Below are positions 15,241 through 22,067 of a DNA stretch of 33,050 bases, piece after piece. A program made the position numbers and the translations under genes. Source of the stretch: an uncultured bacterium (GTDB lineage Bacteria > Bacillota > Clostridia > Oscillospirales > Ruminococcaceae); the NCBI GenBank assembly GCA_905214345.1, contig CAJMLV010000031.1:1-33050 (forward strand), given 5' to 3'. The notes beneath the pieces were generated by a model that was not told the DNA's origin, searched no databases, and worked only from the letters and a program-made list of their open reading frames with translations. Numbering within the stretch: position 1 is the first letter of the stretch; every line of letters starts with the position of its first letter.

Positions 15241-15289
15241 CGGCCCTGTGGTATGCTGGAATCAGCAGACGAATCCACAGGGCCGTTTT
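15241..15289 (+). terminator. Terminator (or attenuator) between rsmG and noc
   Basis: A perfect 11-bp stem CGGCCCTGTGG/CCACAGGGCCG (15241-15251 and 15275-15285), a 23-nt loop containing a small inner hairpin, and TTTTGTTT after it. A possible extended -10 (TGG TATGCT, 15249-15257) overlaps the left arm, so termination and noc initiation may interfere. Confidence 0.65.
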
Positions 15290-15323
15290 GTTTGCGGCCA
15301 TCCGATACAGAAAAGGGGACACC

Positions 15324-16595
15324 ATGGCAAAATCAAAAGAGAAGAACCGGCAGAAGGCAGGCAAGGTGCTGATGATCCCGGTGGAGCAGATCGAGGCTTC
15401 GCCCTACCAGGCGCGCACCACCTTTGACGATACCGAGATCGCCGCCCTGGCGGTGAGCATTCTGCAGAACGGATTGCTGCAGCCGGTGAGCGTGCGCAAA
15501 ACGGGGGTACATAAGTATCAGCTGGTGGCGGGAGAACGGCGGCTGCGGGCCTGCCGTCTGGCCAAGCTGGAAAAGGTCCCGGCCATCCTGGCGGACTATG
15601 ACGACAGCGAAAGCGCCGCCCTGGGCCTTTTGGAAAATCTGCAGCGGGCCCAGCTGGACCCCTTCGACACCGCCCGGGGCATCCGGGAGGTCATCCGGCT
15701 GTGGGGCTGCACCCAGGCAGAGGCGGCGCGGCGGCTGGGGCTGAGCCAGTCGGCCCTGGCCAACAAGCTGCGGCTGCTCACCCTGACCACTGCCCAGCAG
15801 CAGCTGTGCGCGGCGGGGCATTTGACCGAGCGTCATGCCAGGGCGGTGCTGCGCCTGCCCGAAGGCCGCCGCACCGCCGCTCTGGAAAAGATGGTCAAGG
15901 AGAACATGAGCGTGCGGGAGGCGGACAAGCTGGTGGACGCCATGCTGGCCGCCCCCAAAGCCGGGCCCAGCCCTTTGCGCCGCACCGTGCCCATGGTGCG
16001 GGATGTGCGATTCTTTGTGAACACCCTGCAGCATGCCGTGGACATGATGGCGGCCAAGGGCATTGCGGCCACCACCACCTGCGGCCGGAAGGACGGATGC
16101 CTGGAATACACCGTGCGCATCCCGGTACACGGGGACGCGGGGGAGGGCAGCGGCTTTGCGGTGGTGCCGGTGCCTTTGGGGGATGCCGGGACCGCGCCGG
16201 TCCGCAGTCCCCATTTGCCGGGGAGTGGTTCCCGGCAGGTACCGTCCATTCAACCGGGGGACCCTGCCGCCGACGGGCTGGCCCTGGCGGCGGTGGCGGG
16301 GTTGACGGCAGAAGCAGCTGACCCCGCTGCGGGGGAGGCCCCCTTGCCTGATGTGGCAAACACCGGGAAAGCTGCGGCGGCAGGGCAGGGAAGCGGCGAG
16401 TTTTCCCCTGTGCCGGGGGCAGTGGATGCCGGGAGCGAAGCGGCCCCGGTTCCCGACACCCAGGAGGTGCTGCCCCTGGTCATCCCGGCCAATCCCCCGG
16501 GAACCCCCGCCGTCACACCCGGCGCGCCCTATGTCCCCGCCGAGACCCCGTCGGCGGACCCGGTGCCGCTGGAACAGGCCGCCGGATGCGTATAA
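15324..16595 (+). CDS. noc: Nucleoid occlusion protein Noc (ParB family) with long C-terminal tail
   Basis: A 423-residue ParB-family protein in the noc position (rsmG-noc-parA-parB). CTP-binding motifs GERRLRA (residues 70-76) and ENLQRAQLDP (104-113) are intact. The residues that set Noc versus ParB specificity are Noc-like at three of four positions: Q142, K148 and R170, with T153 where Noc usually has lysine. The C-terminal core VRDVRFFVNTLQHAVDMM, then YTVRIPV, also resembles Noc. Two oddities: the N-terminus is lysine-rich (MAKSKEKNRQK) rather than the amphipathic membrane-targeting helix of Bacillus Noc, and about 150 residues of Pro/Ala/Gly-rich sequence follow residue 270. It probably blocks division over the nucleoid by binding Noc sites; candidate sites lie in the large repeats. 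ATG follows AAGGGG. Confidence 0.88.
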   Translation: MAKSKEKNRQKAGKVLMIPVEQIEASPYQARTTFDDTEIAALAVSILQNGLLQPVSVRKTGVHKYQLVAGERRLRACRLAKLEKVPAILADYDDSESAALGLLENLQRAQLDPFDTARGIREVIRLWGCTQAEAARRLGLSQSALANKLRLLTLTTAQQQLCAAGHLTERHARAVLRLPEGRRTAALEKMVKENMSVREADKLVDAMLAAPKAGPSPLRRTVPMVRDVRFFVNTLQHAVDMMAAKGIAATTTCGRKDGCLEYTVRIPVHGDAGEGSGFAVVPVPLGDAGTAPVRSPHLPGSGSRQVPSIQPGDPAADGLALAAVAGLTAEAADPAAGEAPLPDVANTGKAAAAGQGSGEFSPVPGAVDAGSEAAPVPDTQEVLPLVIPANPPGTPAVTPGAPYVPAETPSADPVPLEQAAGCV

Positions 16596-16603
16596 CAGAA
16601 GGG

Positions 16604-16629
16604 AAGGTCCCCGGAAGGGGACCTTTTTT
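16604..16629 (+). terminator. Terminator after noc
   Basis: A perfect 9-bp stem AAGGTCCCC/GGGGACCTT with a GGAA loop, running into six Ts, nine bases after the noc stop. Confidence 0.93.
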
Positions 16630-16640
16630 CTTTGATTTTT

Positions 16641-16750
16641 TTGTTTGCTTGGCAGACGGGAGTCTGCTTAGGGGAACGGCAGGCAGCCGTTTAGCCCTTC
16701 CTTTTCGTGCCCAAAAAGGAACAACACATCGGCTGACAGCCGTTTCCCCG
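16641..16750. repeat. Large palindromic repeat, copy E: minimal form
   Basis: Two small left hairpins (16652-16657/16662-16667 and 16675-16680/16686-16691), one hybrid central stem (16698-16705/16714-16721) and a right hairpin around 16730-16742. The central stem joins the left arm CTTCCTTTTCG of one stem type to the right arm CAAAAAGGAAC of another, so the whole interior is gone. The 534-bp noc-parA gap otherwise holds the family 2 copy, two parS-like sites and the parA promoter. Confidence 0.75.
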
Positions 16751-16806
16751 GTAGTCTCCTGTCTGCCCGGTAGAGGAATACAGGCAAGGTTTCTCACCCG
16801 ACCATT

Positions 16807-16897
16807 GGCCGCTGTTTGCGGCCGACCTATTTCGGAAACAACGCTTCGCGTTGCTTTTTGCATGGCGCTTCGCGCCATCGGGCGGCATAGCTGCCCG
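16807..16897 (+). repeat. Four-hairpin repeat (family 2), full copy
   Basis: A 91-nt element of four stems in a row: GGCCGC/GCGGCC, CAACGC/GCGTTG, TGGCGC/GCGCCA and CGGGC/GCCCG. The linkers TATTTCGGAA and TTTTTGCA are shared with the copy at 27159. Stems differ between copies in a compensated manner (see findings). Confidence 0.8.
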
Positions 16898-16905
16898 ACC
16901 GAAAA

Positions 16906-16921
16906 TGTTCCCCGTGGAACA
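16906..16921. promoter_or_regulatory. parS: parS-like site upstream of parA (1)
   Basis: TGTTCCCCGTGGAACA, one change from TGTTCCACGTGGAACA. It is 51 bp before an identical site. Confidence 0.7.
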
Positions 16922-16956
16922 TCTACCTCACCCAAAAATCAAAAAAGCAAGGAAAA

Positions 16957-16972
16957 TGTTCCCCGTGGAACA
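16957..16972. promoter_or_regulatory. parS: parS-like site upstream of parA (2)
   Basis: Identical to the site at 16906 and extended by matching flanks GAAAA/TTTTC. Two exact copies next to parAB support a ParB loading site. Confidence 0.72.
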
Positions 16973-17050
16973 TTTTCGGCCCCAAAATGGGGTCAAAACC
17001 GCCCAAAATGCCAAAAATGCCGCCGAAGTCTTTCTATTGGCACACAGCTG

Positions 17051-17059
17051 TGGTATAAT
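17051..17059 (+). promoter_or_regulatory. Extended -10 promoter of parA
   Basis: TGG directly before TATAAT (17054-17059), 70 bp upstream of the parA start. No good -35 is visible. The same TGGTATAAT form is used at 6067 and 21159. Confidence 0.6.
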
Positions 17060-17129
17060 AAACCCAAATCGCGCCCCGGCACACCCCGGCAGGCAGTACA
17101 ACACAACATTTTGCAAGGAGGATGTGCCA

Positions 17130-17894
17130 ATGGCTAAGGTGGTTGCCATCGCAAACCAGAAAGGCGGCGTGGGCAAGACCACGACCTGCGTCAACCTGTC
17201 GTCCTGTGTGGCGGCGCTGGGCAAGCGGGTGCTGGTGGTGGACCTGGACCCCCAGGGCAACACCAGTTCCGGTTACGGTGTTTCCAAACATGAGCTGAAT
17301 TCCAACGTCTACACCTGTCTCATCGACGATGAGGACGTGCGCCAGGCCATCGTCAAGACCAACTACAACGCCGACCTGCTCCCCTCCAACACCCAGCTGG
17401 CGGGCGCGGCGGTGGAACTGGTCAATCTGCCCCGTCGGGAAAACCGCCTGCGCAGCGTCCTGGCTCCGGTGGTGCCGGTGTATGACTATATCTTCATCGA
17501 CTGCCCGCCCTCCCTGGACCTGCTCACCGTCAACGGCCTGTGCGCCTGCGACACCGTGCTCATCCCCATCCAGTGCGAATACTACGCCCTGGAAGGTCTT
17601 TCCGAACTGATGAACACCCTGAAAACGGTGCGCAAGAAATATAATAAGTATCTGGACATCGAAGGCGTGCTCTTTACCATGTATGCCGGGCGGCTGAACC
17701 TGACCATGCAGGTGGTGGCCCAGGTAAAGAAATACTACGGCGACAAGGTCTACAAGACCGTGGTGCCCCGCACCGTCCGCCTGTCCGAGGCACCCAGCTT
17801 CGGCATGCCCATCAACTTCTACGAGCCCAACGGCAAAGGCAGCGAAGCCTACATGGCCATGGCCCGGGAATTCTTGCAGAACAACGAACGATAA
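17130..17894 (+). CDS. parA: Chromosome partitioning ATPase ParA/Soj
   Basis: A 254-residue ParA/Soj. The deviant Walker A KGGVGKTT is at residues 11-18, with VVDLDPQGN as the A' motif and YIFIDCPPSLD as Walker B. It is the short chromosomal type without an N-terminal DNA-binding domain. It forms nucleotide-dependent dimers on DNA, is stimulated by ParB, and in Bacillus also regulates DnaA. The ATG at 17130 follows AAGGAGG at ideal distance. parB starts nine bases after its stop, giving a parAB operon beside the origin and parS-like sites. Confidence 0.97.
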   Translation: MAKVVAIANQKGGVGKTTTCVNLSSCVAALGKRVLVVDLDPQGNTSSGYGVSKHELNSNVYTCLIDDEDVRQAIVKTNYNADLLPSNTQLAGAAVELVNLPRRENRLRSVLAPVVPVYDYIFIDCPPSLDLLTVNGLCACDTVLIPIQCEYYALEGLSELMNTLKTVRKKYNKYLDIEGVLFTMYAGRLNLTMQVVAQVKKYYGDKVYKTVVPRTVRLSEAPSFGMPINFYEPNGKGSEAYMAMAREFLQNNER

Positions 17895-17903
17895 GAGAGG
17901 GGG

Positions 17904-18806
17904 ATGACCTTGGCCAAAAAGAAGATCGGCGGGCTGGGCCGCGGGCTGGACAGCCTGTTTGCCGACCTGCCCGAGGAGGAAAGCTCCGGCGGGGTGTCCA
18001 CTCTGCCTTTGCGGGAGATCGAGCCCGACCCCGACCAGCCCCGCAAAAACTTTGACGAGGAAGCCCTGGCTGCCCTGGCCCAGTCCATCACCGAAAACGG
18101 ACTGCTGCAGCCGGTGGCGGTGCGGCCCAAAAAGGCCGGACCCGGGTATATCATCATCGCCGGCGAGCGCCGCTGGCGGGCCGCCCGTATGGCGGGACTG
18201 GACGAGGTGCCGGTCATCGTCAAGGATGTGACCGACGAACAGGCCGCCGCCCTGGCCCTGATCGAAAACCTCCAGCGGGAGGACCTGGACCCCATCGAAG
18301 TGGCCGAAGGCTGCCGCCGTCTTATCGACCAGTACGGCCTGACCCAGGAACAGGCCGCCCAGCGCCTGGGCAAGAGCCGCAGCGCGCTCACAAACACCCT
18401 GCGCCTGTTGGGTCTGCCCGACGACGTACGGGAAGCGGTGCGCACCGGGGGCATCAGTACCGGCCACGCCAAGGCCATTCTGGGCCTGCCGTCCGCCGAG
18501 ATCATGTCCGCCGCCGCCAGGCAGGTGATGGAAAAGTCACTGAACGTCCGCCAGACCGAAGCGCTCTGCCGCAAGCTGTCCAAGCCGCCTAAGGAACCCA
18601 AGCCGGTGGATGCCTTCATCCGGCCGGTGCTGGCCACCGAGGTGGAAGCGGCCTTGAAAGAGGTCACCGGCAGCGAGGTCCATGTGGACTACAAAAACGG
18701 CAAGGGCAGTTTGCGCATCGACTTTTACTCCGATGAACAGCTGCGCCGCTACGCCGAACTTCTGGGGCATTACGACCCCGAACAACAGGGAATCTCGGAA
18801 CAATAA
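17904..18806 (+). CDS. parB: Chromosome partitioning protein ParB/Spo0J
   Basis: A 300-residue ParB, the CTP-dependent clamp that loads at parS and recruits SMC. Motifs are GLGRGLDSLFADL at the N-terminus (ParA-interacting), GERRWRA and ENLQREDLDP (CTP binding), and the helix-turn-helix GLTQEQAAQRLGKSRSALTN. The specificity residues are of ParB type (R and T in SRSALTN, G in STGHAK), in contrast to the Noc paralogue upstream. A TTG at 17910 gives the more usual N-terminus MAKKK and has better spacing from GAGAGG, so it may be the true start (298 residues). It is followed by serS after 21 bp. Confidence 0.96.
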   Translation: MTLAKKKIGGLGRGLDSLFADLPEEESSGGVSTLPLREIEPDPDQPRKNFDEEALAALAQSITENGLLQPVAVRPKKAGPGYIIIAGERRWRAARMAGLDEVPVIVKDVTDEQAAALALIENLQREDLDPIEVAEGCRRLIDQYGLTQEQAAQRLGKSRSALTNTLRLLGLPDDVREAVRTGGISTGHAKAILGLPSAEIMSAAARQVMEKSLNVRQTEALCRKLSKPPKEPKPVDAFIRPVLATEVEAALKEVTGSEVHVDYKNGKGSLRIDFYSDEQLRRYAELLGHYDPEQQGISEQ

Positions 18807-18827
18807 ACATAGAGGAGAGAAAGCATC

Positions 18828-20138
18828 ATGTTAGACATTCGTTTCTTGCGCGAAAACCCCGATCTGGTCAAAGAAAACATCAAGAAGAAGTTCCAGGACG
18901 CCAAGCTGCCCCTGGTGGACGAGGTCATCGCCCTGGACGCCGAGTACCGCGCCGCCATCAGCGAGGCCGACAGCCTGCGCGCCAACCGCAACAAGCTGTC
19001 CAAGCAGATCGGCATGCTCATGGGCCAGGCCAAGAAGGACCCTTCCAAGGCTGCCGAAGCTGAGGAAGTGAAGGCCCAGGTCACCGCCCAGGCCGACCGC
19101 CTGAAGGAACTGGAAGCCAAGGAGGCCGAACTGCAGGTCAAGATCCGGGACATCATGTACACCATTCCCCAGATGGTGGACCCCAGCGTGCCCGTTGGTC
19201 CCGACGACAGCCACAACGTGGAAGTGCAGCGCTTCGGCGAGTGCACCGTCCCCGAATATCCCATCCCGTACCATGTGGACATCATGGAGAGCTTTGACGG
19301 CATCGATCTGGATGCCGCCGGCCGTGTTTCCGGCAACGGTTTCTACTACCTGCTGGGCGACATCGCCCGCCTGCATGAGGCTGTGCTGGCTTACGCCCGC
19401 GACTTCATGATCGACAAGGGCTTCACCTATGTGATCCCGCCCTTCATGATCCATGGCAACGTGGTGCAGGGCGTCATGTCCTTCCCCGAAATGGACGCCA
19501 TGATGTACAAGATCGAGGGCGAAGACCTCTACCTCATCGGCACCAGCGAACACAGCATGATCGGCCGTTTCATCGACCAGGTCATCGACGGCACCAAGCT
19601 GCCCCTGACCCTGACCAGCTATTCTCCCTGCTTCCGCAAGGAGAAGGGCGCCCACGGTATTGAGGAACGCGGCGTGTACCGTATCCATCAGTTCGAGAAG
19701 CAGGAAATGATCGTGGTCTGCAAGCCCGAGGACAGCATGGACTGGTACGAAAAGCTGTGGAAGAACTCTGTTGAGCTGTTCCGCAACCTGGAGATCCCCG
19801 TGCGTCAGCTGGATTGCTGCACCGGCGACCTGGCCGACCTGAAGGTGAAGAGCTGCGACATCGAGGCATGGAGCCCCCGTCAGCAGAAGTTCTTCGAGGT
19901 GTGCAGCTGCTCCAACCTGGGCGACGCCCAGGCCCGCCGCCTGCGCATCCGCTACAAGGACGAGAACGGCAAGACCCAGCTGGCCCATACCCTGAACAAC
20001 ACCTGCGTGGCCCCGCCCCGTATGCTGATCGCCTTCCTGGAAAATCACTACCAGGCCGACGGCAGCGTGACCATTCCCGAAGTGCTGCGCCCCTACATGG
20101 GCGGCAAGGCTGTGCTGGTGCCCACCAACAAGAAGTGA
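18828..20138 (+). CDS. serS: Seryl-tRNA synthetase
   Basis: A 436-residue class II seryl-tRNA synthetase that charges tRNA-Ser (and tRNA-Sec) with serine. The N-terminal about 110 residues are a predicted antiparallel coiled coil (AEEVKAQVTAQADRLKELEA) that binds the long variable arm of tRNA-Ser. The catalytic core has class II motif 2 (FRKEKGAHGIEERGVYRIHQ) and a C-terminal motif 3 region near NNTCVAPPRML. The ATG follows GAGGAG. It sits directly after parB, as the last gene before a terminator and repeat copy F. No T-box leader is visible. Confidence 0.97.
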   Translation: MLDIRFLRENPDLVKENIKKKFQDAKLPLVDEVIALDAEYRAAISEADSLRANRNKLSKQIGMLMGQAKKDPSKAAEAEEVKAQVTAQADRLKELEAKEAELQVKIRDIMYTIPQMVDPSVPVGPDDSHNVEVQRFGECTVPEYPIPYHVDIMESFDGIDLDAAGRVSGNGFYYLLGDIARLHEAVLAYARDFMIDKGFTYVIPPFMIHGNVVQGVMSFPEMDAMMYKIEGEDLYLIGTSEHSMIGRFIDQVIDGTKLPLTLTSYSPCFRKEKGAHGIEERGVYRIHQFEKQEMIVVCKPEDSMDWYEKLWKNSVELFRNLEIPVRQLDCCTGDLADLKVKSCDIEAWSPRQQKFFEVCSCSNLGDAQARRLRIRYKDENGKTQLAHTLNNTCVAPPRMLIAFLENHYQADGSVTIPEVLRPYMGGKAVLVPTNKK

Positions 20139-20166
20139 TTTTGCCCTTTGCAAGTGCAAGGGTGGA

Positions 20167-20195
20167 GGCAGTCCCGGAAAGGGGCTGCCTTTTTT
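20167..20195 (+). terminator. Terminator after serS
   Basis: A 9-bp stem with one G-T pair (20167-20175/20181-20189), closely followed by six Ts, 28 bases after the serS stop. Confidence 0.92.
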
Positions 20196-20197
20196 GT

Positions 20198-20622
20198 GTT
20201 GCTTGCTTCTTGGCAGACGGGAGCCTGCCGGAGAGTTGTCGCTTTTTGCCGCCAAAAAGCGACGGAAAAACCGCCACCGTTTCGATGCGGTGGACGCCGA
20301 CCAGGGCTGCGGCCCTGGACCCGGGGAGTGCGGCCACCTTACGACGGCCTACTCAGGCCCTGGGGGGCCTGAGCAAGGAAGGGATTTAAATGGTGTTACC
20401 GGAAGGTCCTGCTCAGAAGCCGTTACCGGGAAATGGTTTTAAAACTTTTTCCTTGTTCACCGGGCCCCAGCCCGGTGAATAGGCCGTCGTAAGGTGGCCG
20501 CATCTTGGGGTCTGGGGCCGCAGCCCCAGCCGGCGGCCGCCGCATCGGAACGGCGGGACTTTTCGCTTCCTTTTGGTCACAAAAGGAAGGACAATCCGGC
20601 AAGATGCTGCTTCCCCAGCAGC
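20198..20622. repeat. Large composite palindromic repeat, copy F (complete)
   Basis: A complete copy in the opposite arm order to copy A: outer hairpin 20212-20216/20225-20229 and a GTCGC/GCGAC stem at 20238-20263, then CCACCG, CCAGGG and CTCAGGCCC hairpins, the core, the TTCACCGGGC hairpin and right-hand stems ending with CTTCCTTTTG/CAAAAGGAAG (20566-20575/20580-20589). The core holds GTTACCGGGAAAT at 20422-20434. It lies between serS and the tRNA promoter; 20623-20740 shows nothing clear. It is the last copy before the accessory region. Confidence 0.88.
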
Positions 20623-20741
20623 GGAATGTAGGATGGGTGAAGATATAAGAAGATATAATAACGTTGCAGCGAAGAAAAGGAAGGGGCAATCAAGAAATCC
20701 TCCCATTGGGAAAATTTGCCGGAATTTTTTGAAAAAAAGTA

Positions 20742-20770
20742 TTGACAAAAAGGGCTTGTTTACGTATAAT
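20742..20770 (+). promoter_or_regulatory. Promoter of the tRNA-Met/tRNA-Glu unit
   Basis: Perfect consensus: TTGACA (20742-20747), 17-bp spacer, TATAAT (20765-20770), ending 33 bp before tRNA-Met. Confidence 0.95.
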
Positions 20771-20803
20771 AAACAAGTAACCCCAACCGGGGTGACGCCA
20801 TGT

Positions 20804-20880
20804 GGCGGTATAGCTCAGTTGGCTAGAGCATTCGGTTCATACCCGAAGTGTCACCGGTTCAAATCCAGTTACCGCTACCA
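20804..20880 (+). tRNA. tRNA-Met (CAT), elongator type
   Basis: A cloverleaf can be drawn: acceptor GGCGGTA/TACCGCT, anticodon stem TTCGG/CCGAA with loop TTCATAC (anticodon CAT), T-arm ACCGGTTCAAATCCAGT with some mismatch, and an encoded CCA at 20878-20880. A paired first position, rather than the initiator mismatch, indicates the elongator or another CAT-anticodon tRNA. Confidence 0.95.
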
Positions 20881-20969
20881 TCATGCAGGCTTTCGCTAAA
20901 ATACTTGGGGGCCGGCTGCAGTAGTGGTCGGTAAGTTGCTTGCTGTTTTAGCGAAATCCTGTGTAATAT

Positions 20970-21044
20970 GGCCCGTTGGTCAAGCGGTTAAGACACGGCC
21001 CTTTCACGGCTGTAACATGGGTTCGATTCCCGTACGGGTCACCA
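20970..21044 (+). tRNA. tRNA-Glu (TTC)
   Basis: Acceptor GGCCCGT/ACGGGTC, anticodon stem CGGCC/GGCTG with loop CTTTCAC (anticodon TTC), T-arm ATGGG/CCCGT, and encoded CCA. The spacer to tRNA-Met contains an 11-bp inverted repeat (20891-20901/20946-20956). The 20 bases at 21024-21043 recur inverted at 27392-27411, and 18 of them at 26975-26992. Confidence 0.96.
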
Positions 21045-21049
21045 AACAA

Positions 21050-21099
21050 AACAAATCCGAACCTTACGCCGGTGGGCGATGGGTTCGGATTTGTTGTTT
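21050..21099 (+). terminator. Terminator of the tRNA unit
   Basis: A perfect 14-bp stem (21050-21063 with 21082-21095) with an 18-nt loop, five bases after tRNA-Glu, followed by the weakly T-rich GTTTA. Confidence 0.75.
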
Positions 21100-21121
21100 A
21101 CTGTAGCGAAAATATCTAATA

Positions 21122-21167
21122 CAAGCGCACAGGTGTTTTGCCTGTGCGCTTGCATTTATGGTATAAT
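21122..21167 (+). promoter_or_regulatory. Promoter of the restriction-modification genes, with inverted repeat over the -35
   Basis: TTGCCT (21138-21143), 18-bp spacer and extended -10 TGG TATAAT (21162-21167), 33 bp before the methyltransferase start. A perfect 12-bp inverted repeat (21122-21133 and 21141-21152) covers the -35 box. It is either an operator or a left-over transcription stop without a T-run. Confidence 0.6.
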
Positions 21168-21199
21168 AAATTAGACGACTAGGAAGGCGAGGTGCGACA

Positions 21200-22048
21200 A
21201 TGAACCCGGTTTTGAAATATCGTGGCGGAAAGTCAAGGGAAATACCCCGCTTCATTCAGTATATACCGGAAGGATTTGATAGATATATAGAGCCCTTTTT
21301 GGGAGGAGGCGCTCTGTTTTTCTATTTGGAACCAGATAATGCAATTGTAAACGATGCTAATGCTCGATTAATGACATTCTATCGGCAATTGCGAGATGAT
21401 TATCCAACGATGCGTATCCAATTGGATATGCTTCAAGAGATTTATGAAAAAAATCAAACAGAGTATAAAATTCTTAAAGCAGAATCTCCTGATGTTCGTG
21501 TGCCAAATGCGAATGAAGAGCTGTACTATAGGATCAGAAATCTATTTAATCACCCTGATGATACATTCATGGATGGCGTTTTGTATTTTTTCATTAATAA
21601 AACTGCGTATTCGGGAATGATTCGTTACAACAGCAATGGTGAATATAATGTTCCGTTTGGGCGGTATCCCAATCTCAACACAAAGATGGTGACGGAGGAA
21701 CATAGCAAATTATTGCAGCGAGCGGAATTGTTTAATCTTGATTATAGCGAAATATTTAACATGGCTCAAGAAAATGACTTTATGTTTCTCGATCCCCCCT
21801 ACGATTGTGTATTTAACGATTATGGGAACATAGACATGATGAACGGATTTGATGAGCAGGAACATCGGCGCTTGGCTGCTGACTTTCGAAATCTCCCCTG
21901 CCGCGCATTAATGGTCATAGGAAAAACGCCTTTAACAGAGGAACTTTACGGGCAATATATATTTGATGAATACTATAAAAACTACTCTGTAAATATAAGA
22001 AATCGTTTTAAAAATGACAAAATGCACATTGTTGTAAAGAACTATTGA
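21200..22048 (+). CDS. Dam-class (D12) adenine-specific DNA methyltransferase
   Basis: A 282-residue N6-adenine methyltransferase of the Dam/D12 class. It has motif X KYRGGKS at residues 6-12, SAM-binding motif I EPFLGGGALFF at 31-41, and the catalytic LDPPYD around residue 197. It is the modification half of a type II system with the endonuclease that starts 20 bp downstream. AlwI-family enzymes recognise GGATC, and Dam-class enzymes often methylate GATC, so a GATC-containing target is the natural guess. Codons are clearly AT-richer than in the backbone, pointing to recent transfer. The ATG at 21200 has AGGAAGGCGAGG upstream. Confidence 0.92.
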   Translation: MNPVLKYRGGKSREIPRFIQYIPEGFDRYIEPFLGGGALFFYLEPDNAIVNDANARLMTFYRQLRDDYPTMRIQLDMLQEIYEKNQTEYKILKAESPDVRVPNANEELYYRIRNLFNHPDDTFMDGVLYFFINKTAYSGMIRYNSNGEYNVPFGRYPNLNTKMVTEEHSKLLQRAELFNLDYSEIFNMAQENDFMFLDPPYDCVFNDYGNIDMMNGFDEQEHRRLAADFRNLPCRALMVIGKTPLTEELYGQYIFDEYYKNYSVNIRNRFKNDKMHIVVKNY

Positions 22049-22067
22049 ATATGTAAGGGGGATCACT

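Noticed and set aside
14943..15323. In-frame upstream extension of noc
   Set aside because: It overlaps rsmG and crosses a terminator; the ATG at 15324 has a ribosome-binding site and gives the normal N-terminal region.
18807..18827. T-box leader for serS
   Set aside because: Only 21 bp separate parB and serS, and no specifier or T-box sequence is present.
21200..22048. Methyltransferase considered as a solitary Dam housekeeping enzyme
   Set aside because: It is followed within 20 bp by an intact AlwI-family endonuclease with the same unusual base composition.
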